Positions 36,389-47,698 of a DNA stretch of 64,000 nucleotides are shown here, piece after piece (within the stretch, counting starts at the first letter, position 1; every line of letters starts with the position of its first letter). The notes under the pieces are model-generated. The model did not search any database and was not told the origin of the DNA. It saw nothing but the letters and a program-made list of their open reading frames with translations. The translations under genes and the position numbers were made by a program. The DNA is from Pseudomonadota bacterium (lineage in GTDB: Bacteria > Pseudomonadota > Alphaproteobacteria > Rhizobiales > Xanthobacteraceae), in assembly GCA_023435725.1 (NCBI GenBank), contig JAEYRD010000242.1, positions 1-64,000 of the forward strand. Direction: 5' to 3'.

Positions 36389-37099
36389 ATGGGTATCGAG
36401 CAGAAGGTCGCCATCGTCACCGGTGCATCTCAGGGCATCGGCGCCGCCCTGGTCCAGGGCTTTCGTGATCGCAACTATCGCGTCGTCGCAACGGCGCGCT
36501 CCATCAAGCCGTCGAGCGACGATGACGTGCTCGCGGTGCCCGGCGACATCGCCGACTGGACCACTGCCGAGCGCGTGGTCACGCAGGCCGTCGCCCGCTT
36601 CGGCCGGGTCGACACGCTGGTCAACAATGCCGGCATCTTCGTCGCCAAGCCGTTCACGCAGTACACCGCCGAGGACTACGCCGCGGTGATGGGCATCAAC
36701 GTCGCGGGCTTCTTCCGCCTGACGCAGCTCGCGATCGCCGAGATGGAGAAGCAGGGCTCGGGCCATGTCGTTCAGATCACGACGACCCTGGTCGACCAGG
36801 CCAATTCGAACGTGCCCTCGGTGCTGGCCTCGCTGAGCAAGGGCGGCCTCAACGCCGCAACGAAGTCGCTCGCGATCGAATACGCCAGGCGCGGCATCCG
36901 CGTGAACGCGGTTTCGCCCGGCATCATCAAGTCGCCGATGCACCCCGTGGCGACGCACGCCCAGCTCGACGCGCTGCACCCAGTCGGCCACATGGGCGAG
37001 ATGTCCGACATCGTCGATGCCGTGCTCTATCTCGAGCATGCGAGCTTCGTCACCGGCGAAATCCTGCATGTCGACGGCGGCCAGAGCGCCGGCCACTGA
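36389..37099 (+). CDS. SDR-family oxidoreductase with atypical active site
   Basis: Classical short-chain dehydrogenase fold, 236 aa: TGASQGIGAALVQGF cofactor motif at residues 11-25, NNAGIFVAKPF, and the C-terminal SPGIIKSPM and VTGEILHVDGGQSAG. The catalytic region is unusual. The YxxxK motif reads ASLSK, so Ala replaces Tyr four residues before the Lys, and the usual catalytic Ser strand reads VQITTT. It may be a non-canonical SDR subfamily or a protein with altered chemistry. First gene of the operon opposite the LysR regulator; tautomerase follows after 18 bases. Confidence 0.88.
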   Translation: MGIEQKVAIVTGASQGIGAALVQGFRDRNYRVVATARSIKPSSDDDVLAVPGDIADWTTAERVVTQAVARFGRVDTLVNNAGIFVAKPFTQYTAEDYAAVMGINVAGFFRLTQLAIAEMEKQGSGHVVQITTTLVDQANSNVPSVLASLSKGGLNAATKSLAIEYARRGIRVNAVSPGIIKSPMHPVATHAQLDALHPVGHMGEMSDIVDAVLYLEHASFVTGEILHVDGGQSAGH

Positions 37100-37117
37100 G
37101 CGCCGAGGAGAGACGAG

Positions 37118-37354
37118 ATGCCCATCGTCGCCATTCAAGTGACGCGCGAAGGAACGACACCGGGAGCGGGGTCGCTCACCGCGGAGGAGAAGGCCGCGCT
37201 GATCAAGGGATCGAGCCAGCTGCTGCTCGACGTGCTCGGCAAGCCGCTCGATTCCACCTTCGTCGTGATCGAGGAAGTCGACACCGACAATTGGGGCTGG
37301 GGCGGTTTGCCCGCGCTGGAATTCCGGCGCCGCCGCGCAGCCCAGGCCGGATGA
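37118..37354 (+). CDS. 4-oxalocrotonate tautomerase family protein
   Basis: Small enzyme of 78 aa with the tautomerase fold: the start MPIVAIQVTREG exposes the catalytic Pro after Met removal, and LIKGSSQLLLDVLGKPLDS followed by TFVVIEEVDTDNWGWGG matches the second half. Family members shift double bonds in aromatic or unsaturated acids. It lies between the SDR and an MFS transporter, all co-directional, suggesting a small catabolic or detoxification unit with unknown substrate. Confidence 0.9.
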   Translation: MPIVAIQVTREGTTPGAGSLTAEEKAALIKGSSQLLLDVLGKPLDSTFVVIEEVDTDNWGWGGLPALEFRRRRAAQAG

Positions 37355-37384
37355 TCCGCGCGCCATCGCGTGCAGGAGGATGAC

Positions 37385-38668
37385 ATGACCAACGCAGACA
37401 CGAAGCAACACATCGAGACCCGGCCGCACCAGCGGCCGGAATCGGCCTCACGACCGGGGCAGACTTCTTCACAGCAAGCTTCTTCGCAGCGGACTTCTTC
37501 GCAACAGCAGACTTGGCGATATGCCGTGGCGGGCTTGTCGGCGTCCCTGGTGGGGCTTGGCCTCGCCCGCTTTTCCTACACGCCGCTGATCCCGGCCTTG
37601 ATCGCAGCGAAGTGGTTCAGCGCGTCGGACGTCGTCTATCTCGGCGCGGCGAACCTTGCAGGCTATCTCGCCGGCGCGCTCGCGGCGCGGACCACAGCCA
37701 CCCGGTTCGGCGCGGTTCGCGCGCTGCGGGCGACGATGCTCCTCGCCACCCTCTTTTTTTTCGCCAGCTCATCGCCGGTGTCGTTCACCTGGTTCTTCGC
37801 CTGGCGCTTCCTCTCCGGCCTCACCGGCGGAATCATCATGGTGCTGGCGGCCTCCGTCATTCTGCCGCACACCTCGCCCGCCAGACGCGGCATCATCGGC
37901 GGCGTGATCTTTGCCGGCGTTGGCCTCGGCGTCGCAGCATCGGGCACGCTGGTCCCGCTATTGCTTCAGCAAGGCTTGCAGCAAAGCTGGTACGGCCTCG
38001 GCGTGCTCTCCACCATACTCACCCTCGCGAGCTGGTGGAACTGGCCTACTGAGGTGAAGGGGGATGCTGCGCCTTCGCATCCAGTGAAGCACCATCAAGC
38101 CTCGCTCGCCGTCCGTGCGCTGCTGCTCCAATACGGCCTCAACGCGGTGGCGCTGGTGCCGCATATGGTCTTCATCGTCGACTTCGTGGCGCGCGGCCTC
38201 GGCGAGGGCATTGCCGCGGGATCGCGCTACTGGGTGCTGTACGGCCTCGGCGCGATCGTGGGCCCGCTTCTCACAGGTCATCTCGGTGATAGATCCGGCT
38301 TCGGACCGGCCTTGCGCGCGGCTTTCCTGATCGAGGCGGGGGCCGTACTGCTTCCGACCGTCAGCACCGCGCCCCTTTCGCTGATCGTGTCGAGCGTCGT
38401 GGTCGGCGGCTTCACGCCGGGCATCGTGCCGCTGGTGCTCGGGCGCATCCATGAGCTCGTCCCGCACTCTACCGAGCAGCAGCGCGCAACATGGAGCCAC
38501 GCCACCACGAGCTTTGCGCTGTTCCAGGCGGCCGCCGCCTACGGCTTCTCCTGGATCTATGCGCAGACCGGAGGCGACTATCCGGTCCTGTTCGCACTTG
38601 GTGGCGGCGCCGTGGTGCTTGCGCTCGCAATCGACCTTGCGCTCGCGCTCACAACCCGCAAGGCATAA
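37385..38668 (+). CDS. YbfB/YjiJ-family MFS transporter
   Basis: Twelve-helix MFS protein of 427 aa. The YbfB/YjiJ signature GLGLARFSYTPLIPALI lies in TM1, with GYLAGALAARTTATRFG and GHLGDRSGFGPALR in the loops. An N-terminal cytoplasmic tail of about 45 residues is rich in Ser and Gln, with imperfect repeats of SSQQ/SSQRTSSQQ. ATG 37385 follows GCAGGAGGATG; an open start at 37370 adds only five residues. It probably moves the substrate or product of the SDR-tautomerase pair. Confidence 0.9.
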   Translation: MTNADTKQHIETRPHQRPESASRPGQTSSQQASSQRTSSQQQTWRYAVAGLSASLVGLGLARFSYTPLIPALIAAKWFSASDVVYLGAANLAGYLAGALAARTTATRFGAVRALRATMLLATLFFFASSSPVSFTWFFAWRFLSGLTGGIIMVLAASVILPHTSPARRGIIGGVIFAGVGLGVAASGTLVPLLLQQGLQQSWYGLGVLSTILTLASWWNWPTEVKGDAAPSHPVKHHQASLAVRALLLQYGLNAVALVPHMVFIVDFVARGLGEGIAAGSRYWVLYGLGAIVGPLLTGHLGDRSGFGPALRAAFLIEAGAVLLPTVSTAPLSLIVSSVVVGGFTPGIVPLVLGRIHELVPHSTEQQRATWSHATTSFALFQAAAAYGFSWIYAQTGGDYPVLFALGGGAVVLALAIDLALALTTRKA

Positions 38669-38685
38669 TTGCGGCAACGGCGCGA

Positions 38686-40146
<1,461 letters not shown>

Positions 40147-40254
40147 GGTTTCCTCCGCCGGAAACGATTGTCCGATCGGCGGCGCCATTCGTCAACTGGC
40201 AATCGCCTCCTGACACAACCGCAACGAGACCGGCAAGGCCGCCGCAAAAACAAC

Positions 40255-40280
40255 GAAGCCCCGGATCGCTCCGGGGCTTC
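40255..40280 (-). terminator. Rho-independent terminator downstream of ahcY
   Basis: GAAGCCCCGGA and TCCGGGGCTTC form an 11-bp stem with a TCGC loop. On the minus strand it is followed by GTTGTTTTTG, placing it 28 bases after the ahcY stop (40308). Confidence 0.9.
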
Positions 40281-40307
40281 GTGTCGATCGTCGATCGAAT
40301 TCAGGTC

Positions 40308-41729
40308 TCAGTAGCGGTAGTGGTCCGACTTGTACGGACCTTCCTGCTTCACGCCGATATAATCGGCCTGGTCCTTGCGCAGCTCGGTGAGCTTGACGCC
40401 GATCTTGGCGAGGTGCAGGCGCGCGACCTTCTCGTCGAGCGTCTTCGGCAGCACGTAGACCTTCTTCTCGTACTTGCCGTCCTTGTTATTGGCCCAGAGT
40501 TCGATCTGCGCCAGCGTCTGGTTGGTGAAGGACGCCGACATCACGAAGCTCGGATGCCCCATGGCGTTACCGAGGTTCACGAGGCGGCCTTCCGACAGCA
40601 TGATGATGCGGTGCTTGTCGGGGAACTCGATCTCGTCGACCTGCGGCTTGATGTTGGTCCACTTCAGATTGCGCAGAGACGCGATCTGGATCTCGTTGTC
40701 GAAGTGGCCGATGTTGCAGACGATGGCGCGATCCTTCATCGCGCGCATGTGTTCGATGGTGATGATGTCCTTGTTGCCGGTCGCGGTGACGAAGATGTCG
40801 GCGCGGGGCGCGGCGTCTTCCATCGTGACGACCTCGTAGCCTTCCATCGCGGCCTGGAGCGCGCAGATCGGATCGACTTCCGACACCATCACGCGGCAAC
40901 CGGCCTGGCGCAGCGAAGCGGCCGACCCCTTGCCGACGTCGCCGAAGCCGGCGACCATCGCGACCTTGCCCGACAGCATCACGTCGGTGCCGCGGCGGAT
41001 GCCGTCGACCAGCGATTCACGGCAGCCATAGAGGTTGTCGAACTTCGACTTGGTGACGCTGTCGTTGACGTTGATGGCGGGGAACAGCAACGTGCCCTTG
41101 TTCGCCATCTCGTAGAGGCGATGCACGCCCGTGGTGGTCTCTTCCGAGACGCCCTTGATGTTCTTGGCGATCTCGCCGAAGTAGCCCTTCGGCTTCTCCT
41201 TGAGCAGGCGCTTGACCAGCGCGTAGAAGATCTCTTCTTCCTCGGAGCCCGGCTTGTCGAGGAAGGCGGTGTCGCCGTTCTCGGCGCGGACACCGGCATG
41301 CACCAGCATGGTGGCGTCGCCGCCGTCATCGAGGATCATGTTCGGCGTGCCGCCGCCATGCCAGTCGAACAGCTTTGCAGTGTAGTCCCAGTATTCGGTC
41401 AGCGTCTCGCCCTTGACGGCGAAGACGGGAATGCCGGCGGCCGCGATCGCGGCGGCGGCGTGATCCTGCGTCGAATAGATGTTGCAGGAGACCCAGCGGA
41501 TGTCGGCGCCGAGAGCGGCGAGCGTCTCGATCAGCACGGCAGTCTGGATCGTCATGTGCAGGGAGCCGGCGATGCGCGCGCCCTTCAGCGGCTGCTTCGG
41601 GCCGAACTCCTCGCGGGTGGCCATCAGGCCGGGCATCTCGGTCTCGGCGAGCGAGATCTCCTTGCGGCCGAAATCGGCGAGCGAAATGTCCTTGACGATG
41701 TAATCGGTGAAGCCGGGCTTCGCGTTCAT
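40308..41729 (-). CDS. ahcY: Adenosylhomocysteinase AhcY
   Basis: NAD-bound enzyme splitting S-adenosylhomocysteine to adenosine and homocysteine, clearing the product of all SAM methylations. 473 aa, the long bacterial form with an insertion near residue 160. Seen: SLHMTIQTAVLIETL, SCNIYSTQDHAAAA, the Rossmann VAGFGDVGKGSAASLRQAG and the C-terminal KSDHYRY. ATG 41729. Read with metK and the HTH-methyltransferase gene on the minus strand, giving a SAM-cycle cluster; a 92-bp palindromic element (41755-41846) separates it from metK. Confidence 0.97.
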   Translation of the reverse strand: MNAKPGFTDYIVKDISLADFGRKEISLAETEMPGLMATREEFGPKQPLKGARIAGSLHMTIQTAVLIETLAALGADIRWVSCNIYSTQDHAAAAIAAAGIPVFAVKGETLTEYWDYTAKLFDWHGGGTPNMILDDGGDATMLVHAGVRAENGDTAFLDKPGSEEEEIFYALVKRLLKEKPKGYFGEIAKNIKGVSEETTTGVHRLYEMANKGTLLFPAINVNDSVTKSKFDNLYGCRESLVDGIRRGTDVMLSGKVAMVAGFGDVGKGSAASLRQAGCRVMVSEVDPICALQAAMEGYEVVTMEDAAPRADIFVTATGNKDIITIEHMRAMKDRAIVCNIGHFDNEIQIASLRNLKWTNIKPQVDEIEFPDKHRIIMLSEGRLVNLGNAMGHPSFVMSASFTNQTLAQIELWANNKDGKYEKKVYVLPKTLDEKVARLHLAKIGVKLTELRKDQADYIGVKQEGPYKSDHYRY

Positions 41730-41754
41730 TGCGGAGGTTCCTGTTTGTTTAACT

Positions 41755-41846
41755 CGTCATTCCGGGACGCTCGCGAAACGAGCGAACCCGGAATCTGGCG
41801 ATTCGAGATTCCGGGCTCGCCGCTGTCGCGGCGTCCCGGAATGACG
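41755..41846. repeat. Palindromic intergenic element between metK and ahcY
   Basis: The ends CGTCATTCCGGGACG and CGTCCCGGAATGACG are perfect inverted repeats of 15 bases. The interior contains further GAATCT/GAGATTC pairing, so the whole can fold into a long hairpin. Similar elements with GTCATTCC/GGAATGAC ends lie near 46410-46515 and 51095-51187, suggesting a dispersed REP-like family. Confidence 0.85.
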
Positions 41847-41853
41847 CTGGCAA

Positions 41854-43050
<1,197 letters not shown>

Positions 43051-43111
43051 CAGTAACCCCTTGTCCCGCCACTAACCGGCGGTCGTTTGCGATGTTTAAC
43101 CTTGGATTATG

Positions 43112-44467
43112 TCAATCACGCCGTCGCGAGATGACGTAGGACTCGTCGTAGAACCAGAGCCCGTTGTACTTTCGCAGCACGTCCCTGGCGGCATCCAGAG
43201 TGCGGCCGTTTTGAGTCATATCTGTCAATCGATCGTCCTCGATTTGAGCGACATACACCGCCGCATTCCACGCTGCAAAGGCCGTCGAGGTTCCGATGGT
43301 GCCCGTAACCTCGTTGGGCAGAGCTTCCATATCATACCTGAAGATCGAACGGTTATCCGCATAAGCATTAAAATTTAAGTCGCGGCCCAACGACCCAAGC
43401 TCGTACTTCACCGCGCGCAATAGCTCATGACGGCTGACCGAGAAAGGATTTTCTCCAGGCCAGATCGCCTGAATCATTTCCATGCCCGGATCACGACCAT
43501 GGGAGTGAATACCGATCAGGCGCCCACCAGGCCGAAGCGCCCGTGCCAGGGGCGCGATGATCCGTTTTGCCCGAAAATTGACCGAGGACAGAGCGCGGTA
43601 TGGCTGGGATGCAATAACGAGGTCGAAATTGGCCTCGGTCTGGCCCGGCCGCGGAATGGTCGAATCCAGCAGAAATCTGTGGTCCTCGCGATAGAGCACC
43701 AGCACGACGGGCCGCTCATACAGCGGCATCGCCGTGCGCGGGCTGATCGCGGCGCGCCAGTTCTGTTCCAGGAACGGCCGCAGCTCGGCGATCTGTTGCT
43801 CGAACTCTCCCGACGAGGCGCCCCGCAGCGGGACTTCGTGCCAGACGGTGGCCGCTGCCGCTGCCGGCGATGCCGGCGTCAGCCAGGGCGCCTCCGAGTA
43901 GAACATGTTGGTGAAGACGAACACCGACGCCGGGTGCTCGAAAATGCGGTCCGGCACCTTCTCCAGCGTCAGGCGCAGGTCCTCGAGGCTGAGCTCCTTG
44001 CCGGCGACATAGAACGGCATGTGCGGATAGCGCTGGTGCGTGGCACGCAGCACCCGCGCCAGCACCGTGCCGTCGCCGACGCCCGCGTCGAATATCCGCA
44101 GTGCCGGCGGGCGCGGATGGATGGTGGCGAGCTCCAGCGCCACCCGGTCGGCGATGACCCGCTTCTCGCTGCAGGTGTGGACGAACAGCAGGTATTTCTG
44201 CCGGTTCTCGAAGAAACGGAAATTGCCGCGCGGATCGCGCTTCTCCGGGGGTACCTGAAGGCCCCGCGGCGGCGGCATGCCGCCGGTCATCGATGCGGCC
44301 ATGTAGGCCTGGATCCGCTCCAGCGTGTCGATGGTGATGCGCTTTCCCTCGCGGAGGCGGTTCACCAGCTTCCCATCGTTCACCGCGCGCCGGCCAAACG
44401 TCGATTCCGCCATGTCTGCCTTGCGGCAGAACTCCGTGATTTGGCTGAGGATTTCGTCGTTTTTCAT
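43112..44467 (-). CDS. HTH domain fused to a SAM-dependent methyltransferase-like domain
   Basis: A 451-aa two-part protein heading the metK-ahcY cluster. Residues about 1-58 form a Cro-like helix-turn-helix (ITEFCRKADMAESTFGRRAV, then LREGKRITIDTLERIQAYM). The rest is Rossmann-like: motif I RIFDAGVGDGT (about 124-134), post-I acid in YVAGKELS, an FDLVIASQPY strand (motif IV position, SQPY rather than NPPY), and motif VI LARALRPGGRLIGI. The frame is open to 44671, but ATG 44467 begins the HTH. In Rhizobiales an HTH gene commonly precedes metK. A SAM-responsive regulator or a DNA/RNA/small-molecule methyltransferase are both possible. Confidence 0.78.
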   Translation of the reverse strand: MKNDEILSQITEFCRKADMAESTFGRRAVNDGKLVNRLREGKRITIDTLERIQAYMAASMTGGMPPPRGLQVPPEKRDPRGNFRFFENRQKYLLFVHTCSEKRVIADRVALELATIHPRPPALRIFDAGVGDGTVLARVLRATHQRYPHMPFYVAGKELSLEDLRLTLEKVPDRIFEHPASVFVFTNMFYSEAPWLTPASPAAAAATVWHEVPLRGASSGEFEQQIAELRPFLEQNWRAAISPRTAMPLYERPVVLVLYREDHRFLLDSTIPRPGQTEANFDLVIASQPYRALSSVNFRAKRIIAPLARALRPGGRLIGIHSHGRDPGMEMIQAIWPGENPFSVSRHELLRAVKYELGSLGRDLNFNAYADNRSIFRYDMEALPNEVTGTIGTSTAFAAWNAAVYVAQIEDDRLTDMTQNGRTLDAARDVLRKYNGLWFYDESYVISRRRD

Positions 44468-44631
44468 CGATGGGATGGCGGTGGGCAGAAGAGTTGGGAA
44501 CTCCCTCCTAACAAATTCTGCCCACTGAGGGAATACTAAACCCTGCTTTACCCCACGCCCGATGACGGCCGCGTGAACCCCGAGGTCCCGCCGGGCAACA
44601 AACAAGCACTTCTCCTGAAGGGACAACCACC

Positions 44632-46350
44632 ATGCGCCGCCTGCTCGTCGCGCTCGCCCTGCTCGCCACAATCCTGTGGTCAGCGCCCGCCCTTGCTCAG
44701 ACGCGCAGCCAGCTTGGGCCGCTCTGCACCACCGAGACCACGCCGGCGGACCAGATGGTCGACGCCTGCACCAAGATCATCGGGCTGAAGGCGTTCAAGG
44801 GCGCGCAGCTCGCGACGGTCTATTTCTGGCGTGCGGTGGGCTGGAACAAGAAGGGTGACTACGCCAAGGTCATCGTCGACACGACCGAAGCGATCCGGCT
44901 CCAGCCGAGCCAGGCGGTCTACAATCTGCGGGGATCGGCCTATTACGACAAGGGCGACTACGACATCGCCATCACCGATTTCGACGACGCGCTGAAGCTC
45001 GGCCCGCCCAGCGGCATCATCTTCCACAACCGGGGCAACGCTTGGCGCGGCAAGCGCGACTACGCCAAGGCGATCGCCGACTACGACATGTCGATCAAGG
45101 CCGACCCGAAATCGGCCTTCTCGTTCCAGAACCGCGGCATCACGAAGGAGGCGCTCGGTGATCTCGACGGCGCGCTTGCCGACATCAACCAGGCGATCCG
45201 GCTCGACCCGACGCTGCCGCAGCCGCTGATCTACCGCACGCCGATCTGGCGCGCGAAGGGCGATCTCGACCGCGCGATTGCCGATGCCAGCGAAGCGATC
45301 CGGCTCGCCAGGGAGAAGCCGCCCGTCAACATCATGACGCCGCCGAACAGCGTGCTGATCTCCGCCTACATCCATCGTGCTCTGGCCTATGAGGCCAAGG
45401 GCGACTACGCGCATGCGAAGGACGATTACAAGGCGACGCTCGCGATCGCGGCCTCCGACGCCGGCAGCAAGGCCAATCAGGCGACGGCAAAGGTGCGGCT
45501 CTCGCTGGTGACGGACGCAGCCACGCCAATCCCGCGCGATGCGCCCTCGCCGACGACGCAACCGACGGCGGGCCCTGCTCCGCAGCAGACGGGCGCGGAA
45601 CCTGCACCCTCGCCTGCACCGGCCGCCCGCGGCACGCGGATGGCGCTGATCATCGGCAACGGCGCATATGCCCATGTGAAGGCGCTGCCCAATCCGCCCA
45701 ACGACGCGCGCGCCGTTGCGAAGAGCCTGCGCGACATCGGCTTCACGGTGTCCGAGGGCGTCGACCTCGACCGCGCCGCGATGCAGAAGATGACGCGCGA
45801 CTTCCTGCGCGACGCGGCGCGGGCGCAGGTCGCCCTCGTCTACTATGCCGGCCACGGCGTCCAGGTTGACGGCCGCAACTATCTCATTCCCGTCGACGTG
45901 GAGCTGAAGGCCGGCAGCAGCATGACGGAGGCGATGATCGACATGGATACGATCATGGCCGGCCTCGACGACCAGGTTCGGACCAACATCCTGATCTTCG
46001 ATGCCTGCCGCAACAATCCGATGGCACAGCAGGTCGCCTCCGCCGGCAGCAATCGCGCGATCGAGGGCGCCTCGGGCCTCGCCGCGCCGACGAGCCTGGG
46101 TGCCGGCGCGACACTGGGCGCGGGCACGCTGATCGCCTTCGCGACCGCACCGGGCCAGGTTGCGCTCGACGGCGAAGGCGCCAATTCACCGTTCTCGGCC
46201 GCCCTCTCCCGTCATCTCGGCACACCGGGCCTCGAAGTGCAGCAGATGCTCACGCGCGTGCGGGCCGAGGTCGTCTCGAGCACGAAGAACAAGCAGGTGC
46301 CGTGGTCGAACTCGTCGCTGCTCGGCGAAGTCTATCTGGCGGAGAAGTAA
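44632..46350 (+). CDS. Secreted TPR-caspase (peptidase C14 family)
   Basis: A 572-aa exported protein: signal peptide (residues 1-22, ending PALAQ), about five TPR-like repeats (about 55-285; e.g. GDYDIAITDFDDALKLGP, RDYAKAIADYDMSIKADP), a Pro/Thr-rich linker (about 299-334), then a caspase domain. The catalytic dyad is visible: His408 in YYAGHG and Cys459 in FDACRNNP. ATG 44632 follows AAGGGAC. Such ortho-caspases occur widely in Bradyrhizobium relatives; function is not established. Divergent from the HTH-methyltransferase gene with about 164 bases between. Confidence 0.9.
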   Translation: MRRLLVALALLATILWSAPALAQTRSQLGPLCTTETTPADQMVDACTKIIGLKAFKGAQLATVYFWRAVGWNKKGDYAKVIVDTTEAIRLQPSQAVYNLRGSAYYDKGDYDIAITDFDDALKLGPPSGIIFHNRGNAWRGKRDYAKAIADYDMSIKADPKSAFSFQNRGITKEALGDLDGALADINQAIRLDPTLPQPLIYRTPIWRAKGDLDRAIADASEAIRLAREKPPVNIMTPPNSVLISAYIHRALAYEAKGDYAHAKDDYKATLAIAASDAGSKANQATAKVRLSLVTDAATPIPRDAPSPTTQPTAGPAPQQTGAEPAPSPAPAARGTRMALIIGNGAYAHVKALPNPPNDARAVAKSLRDIGFTVSEGVDLDRAAMQKMTRDFLRDAARAQVALVYYAGHGVQVDGRNYLIPVDVELKAGSSMTEAMIDMDTIMAGLDDQVRTNILIFDACRNNPMAQQVASAGSNRAIEGASGLAAPTSLGAGATLGAGTLIAFATAPGQVALDGEGANSPFSAALSRHLGTPGLEVQQMLTRVRAEVVSSTKNKQVPWSNSSLLGEVYLAEK

Positions 46351-46408
46351 GGGTGGCCCGCAGCGGCGTCTGTCAGGAGCGCGGCGCTACCGGCCACAGA
46401 CTCGGTGT

Positions 46409-46515
46409 CATCGCCCGGCCCTGACCGAGCGATCCAGTATTCCAGAGACAGCGAGAGATTCAGAGGAGCCGCGGCGTACTGGATTCCCCGCTTTCGCGGG
46501 GAATGACAGCGAGAG
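46409..46515. repeat. REP-like element with terminal hairpin
   Basis: Downstream of the caspase gene lies a folded stretch ending in ATTCCCCGC-TTTC-GCGGGGAAT (46483-46504), a 9-bp perfect hairpin followed by GACAGCGAGAG. A similar GACAGCGAGAG precedes it at 46447-46457. It resembles the GTCATTCC palindromes at 41755-41846 and 51095-51187 and may also end transcription. Confidence 0.65.
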
Positions 46516-46560
46516 TTTGGAGAGAGCTCGCCGTCACTCACGTCACCGACTGGGTGGGAC

Positions 46561-47679
46561 TTAATTGCCCCACACTTCCTTCGCGATCTCTACCGCGAGG
46601 CCGAGCTTGGCCCACTGCTCTTCTTCGGAGAGGATGTTGCCTTCCTCGGTCGAAGCAAAACCGCACTGCGGCGACAGCGCGAGCTGCTCCAGAGGCGCGA
46701 ATTTCGAAGCTTCCTCCAGACGGCGCTTGATGTCGTCCTTCTTCTCGAGCTCGCCGAACTTCGAGGTGATGACGCCGACCACGACGACCTTGTTGCCCTT
46801 GGGCAGGAAGCGCAGCGGCTCGAAGCCGCCGGCGCGGTCGCTGTCGTATTCGAGGAAGTAGCCATCGTAGTTCGTACCGGCGAGCATGGTCTCGGCGACC
46901 GGCTCGTAGCCGCCCGAGGAGATCCAGGTCGAACGGAAATTGCCCCGGCAGACGTGGGTCGTCACCACCATGTCGGCGGGTTTCTCCGCCAGCGCGTAGT
47001 TGATGATGCGCGCGTAGATCTGCTGGAGGCCGTCCGGATTGTCGCCGCGCTCGCGCGCCTTCTGCAATTCGTCCTGCGAGCAGAGATAGGCCCAGACGGT
47101 GTCGTCGAACTGGAGATAGCGGCAGCCGGCGTCGTAGAACGCCTTCACGGCCTTGCGGTAGGTCTTGCCGAGGTCCTCGTAGAAGGCCTCGAGATCGGGA
47201 TAGACATCCTTGGAGATCGACTTGCGGCCGCCGCGGAAGTGCAGCACCGCGGGCGACGGAATCGTCATCTTGGCGGTGACGTGGGCCTGGTCCGCGCACT
47301 TCTTCAGGAAACGGAAGTGATCCAGCATCGGGTGATCGTCGGGGAAGTCGAGCTTGCTGATCACGCGCACCGCGTCGTGACGGGTCTGCACGCCCGTGAA
47401 CTGGATGCCGGTGTCGGGATGGAACATCTCGCAGCCGGTGAGCTTGGCCAGGAAGTCGAAATGCCACCAGGAGCGGCGGAATTCACCGTCGGTCGCGAGC
47501 TTCAGGCCGATCGAGGCCTGCTTGTGCACGACCTTGTCGATCTCCATGTCCTCGATCTTGCGCAGATCGTCGGCCGAAATCTCGCCCTTCTCGAGCCTGG
47601 TGCGGGCTTCCTTGATCTTGGCGGGCCGGAGGAGGCTGCCGACCTCGTCGGCGCGGAAGGGGGCTCTGGTTCGCTGCAT
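46561..47679 (-). CDS. MetE-like cobalamin-independent methionine synthase family protein
   Basis: A 372-aa protein matching the C-terminal catalytic half of MetE (the YxjG/YxjH-like short form). Seen: zinc-type ligands His and Cys in TTHVCRGN, Glu in GYFLEYD, Cys in LSPQCGFAS, plus DEVGSLLRP at the N-terminus and FDDTVWAYLCS. The full-length N-terminal folate half is absent, as in this family. It is the last gene of the livKHMGF run, only 19 bases after livF, so it is probably co-transcribed. Methyl donor and acceptor are unknown. Confidence 0.87.
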   Translation of the reverse strand: MQRTRAPFRADEVGSLLRPAKIKEARTRLEKGEISADDLRKIEDMEIDKVVHKQASIGLKLATDGEFRRSWWHFDFLAKLTGCEMFHPDTGIQFTGVQTRHDAVRVISKLDFPDDHPMLDHFRFLKKCADQAHVTAKMTIPSPAVLHFRGGRKSISKDVYPDLEAFYEDLGKTYRKAVKAFYDAGCRYLQFDDTVWAYLCSQDELQKARERGDNPDGLQQIYARIINYALAEKPADMVVTTHVCRGNFRSTWISSGGYEPVAETMLAGTNYDGYFLEYDSDRAGGFEPLRFLPKGNKVVVVGVITSKFGELEKKDDIKRRLEEASKFAPLEQLALSPQCGFASTEEGNILSEEEQWAKLGLAVEIAKEVWGN

Positions 47680-47698
47680 TTTTTACTCCCGGGATATT

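Noticed and set aside
43051..43111. SAM riboswitch upstream of metK
   Set aside because: A CCGCC/GGCGG hairpin is present, but the 61-base gap matches no SAM-II or SAM/SAH pattern I could identify.
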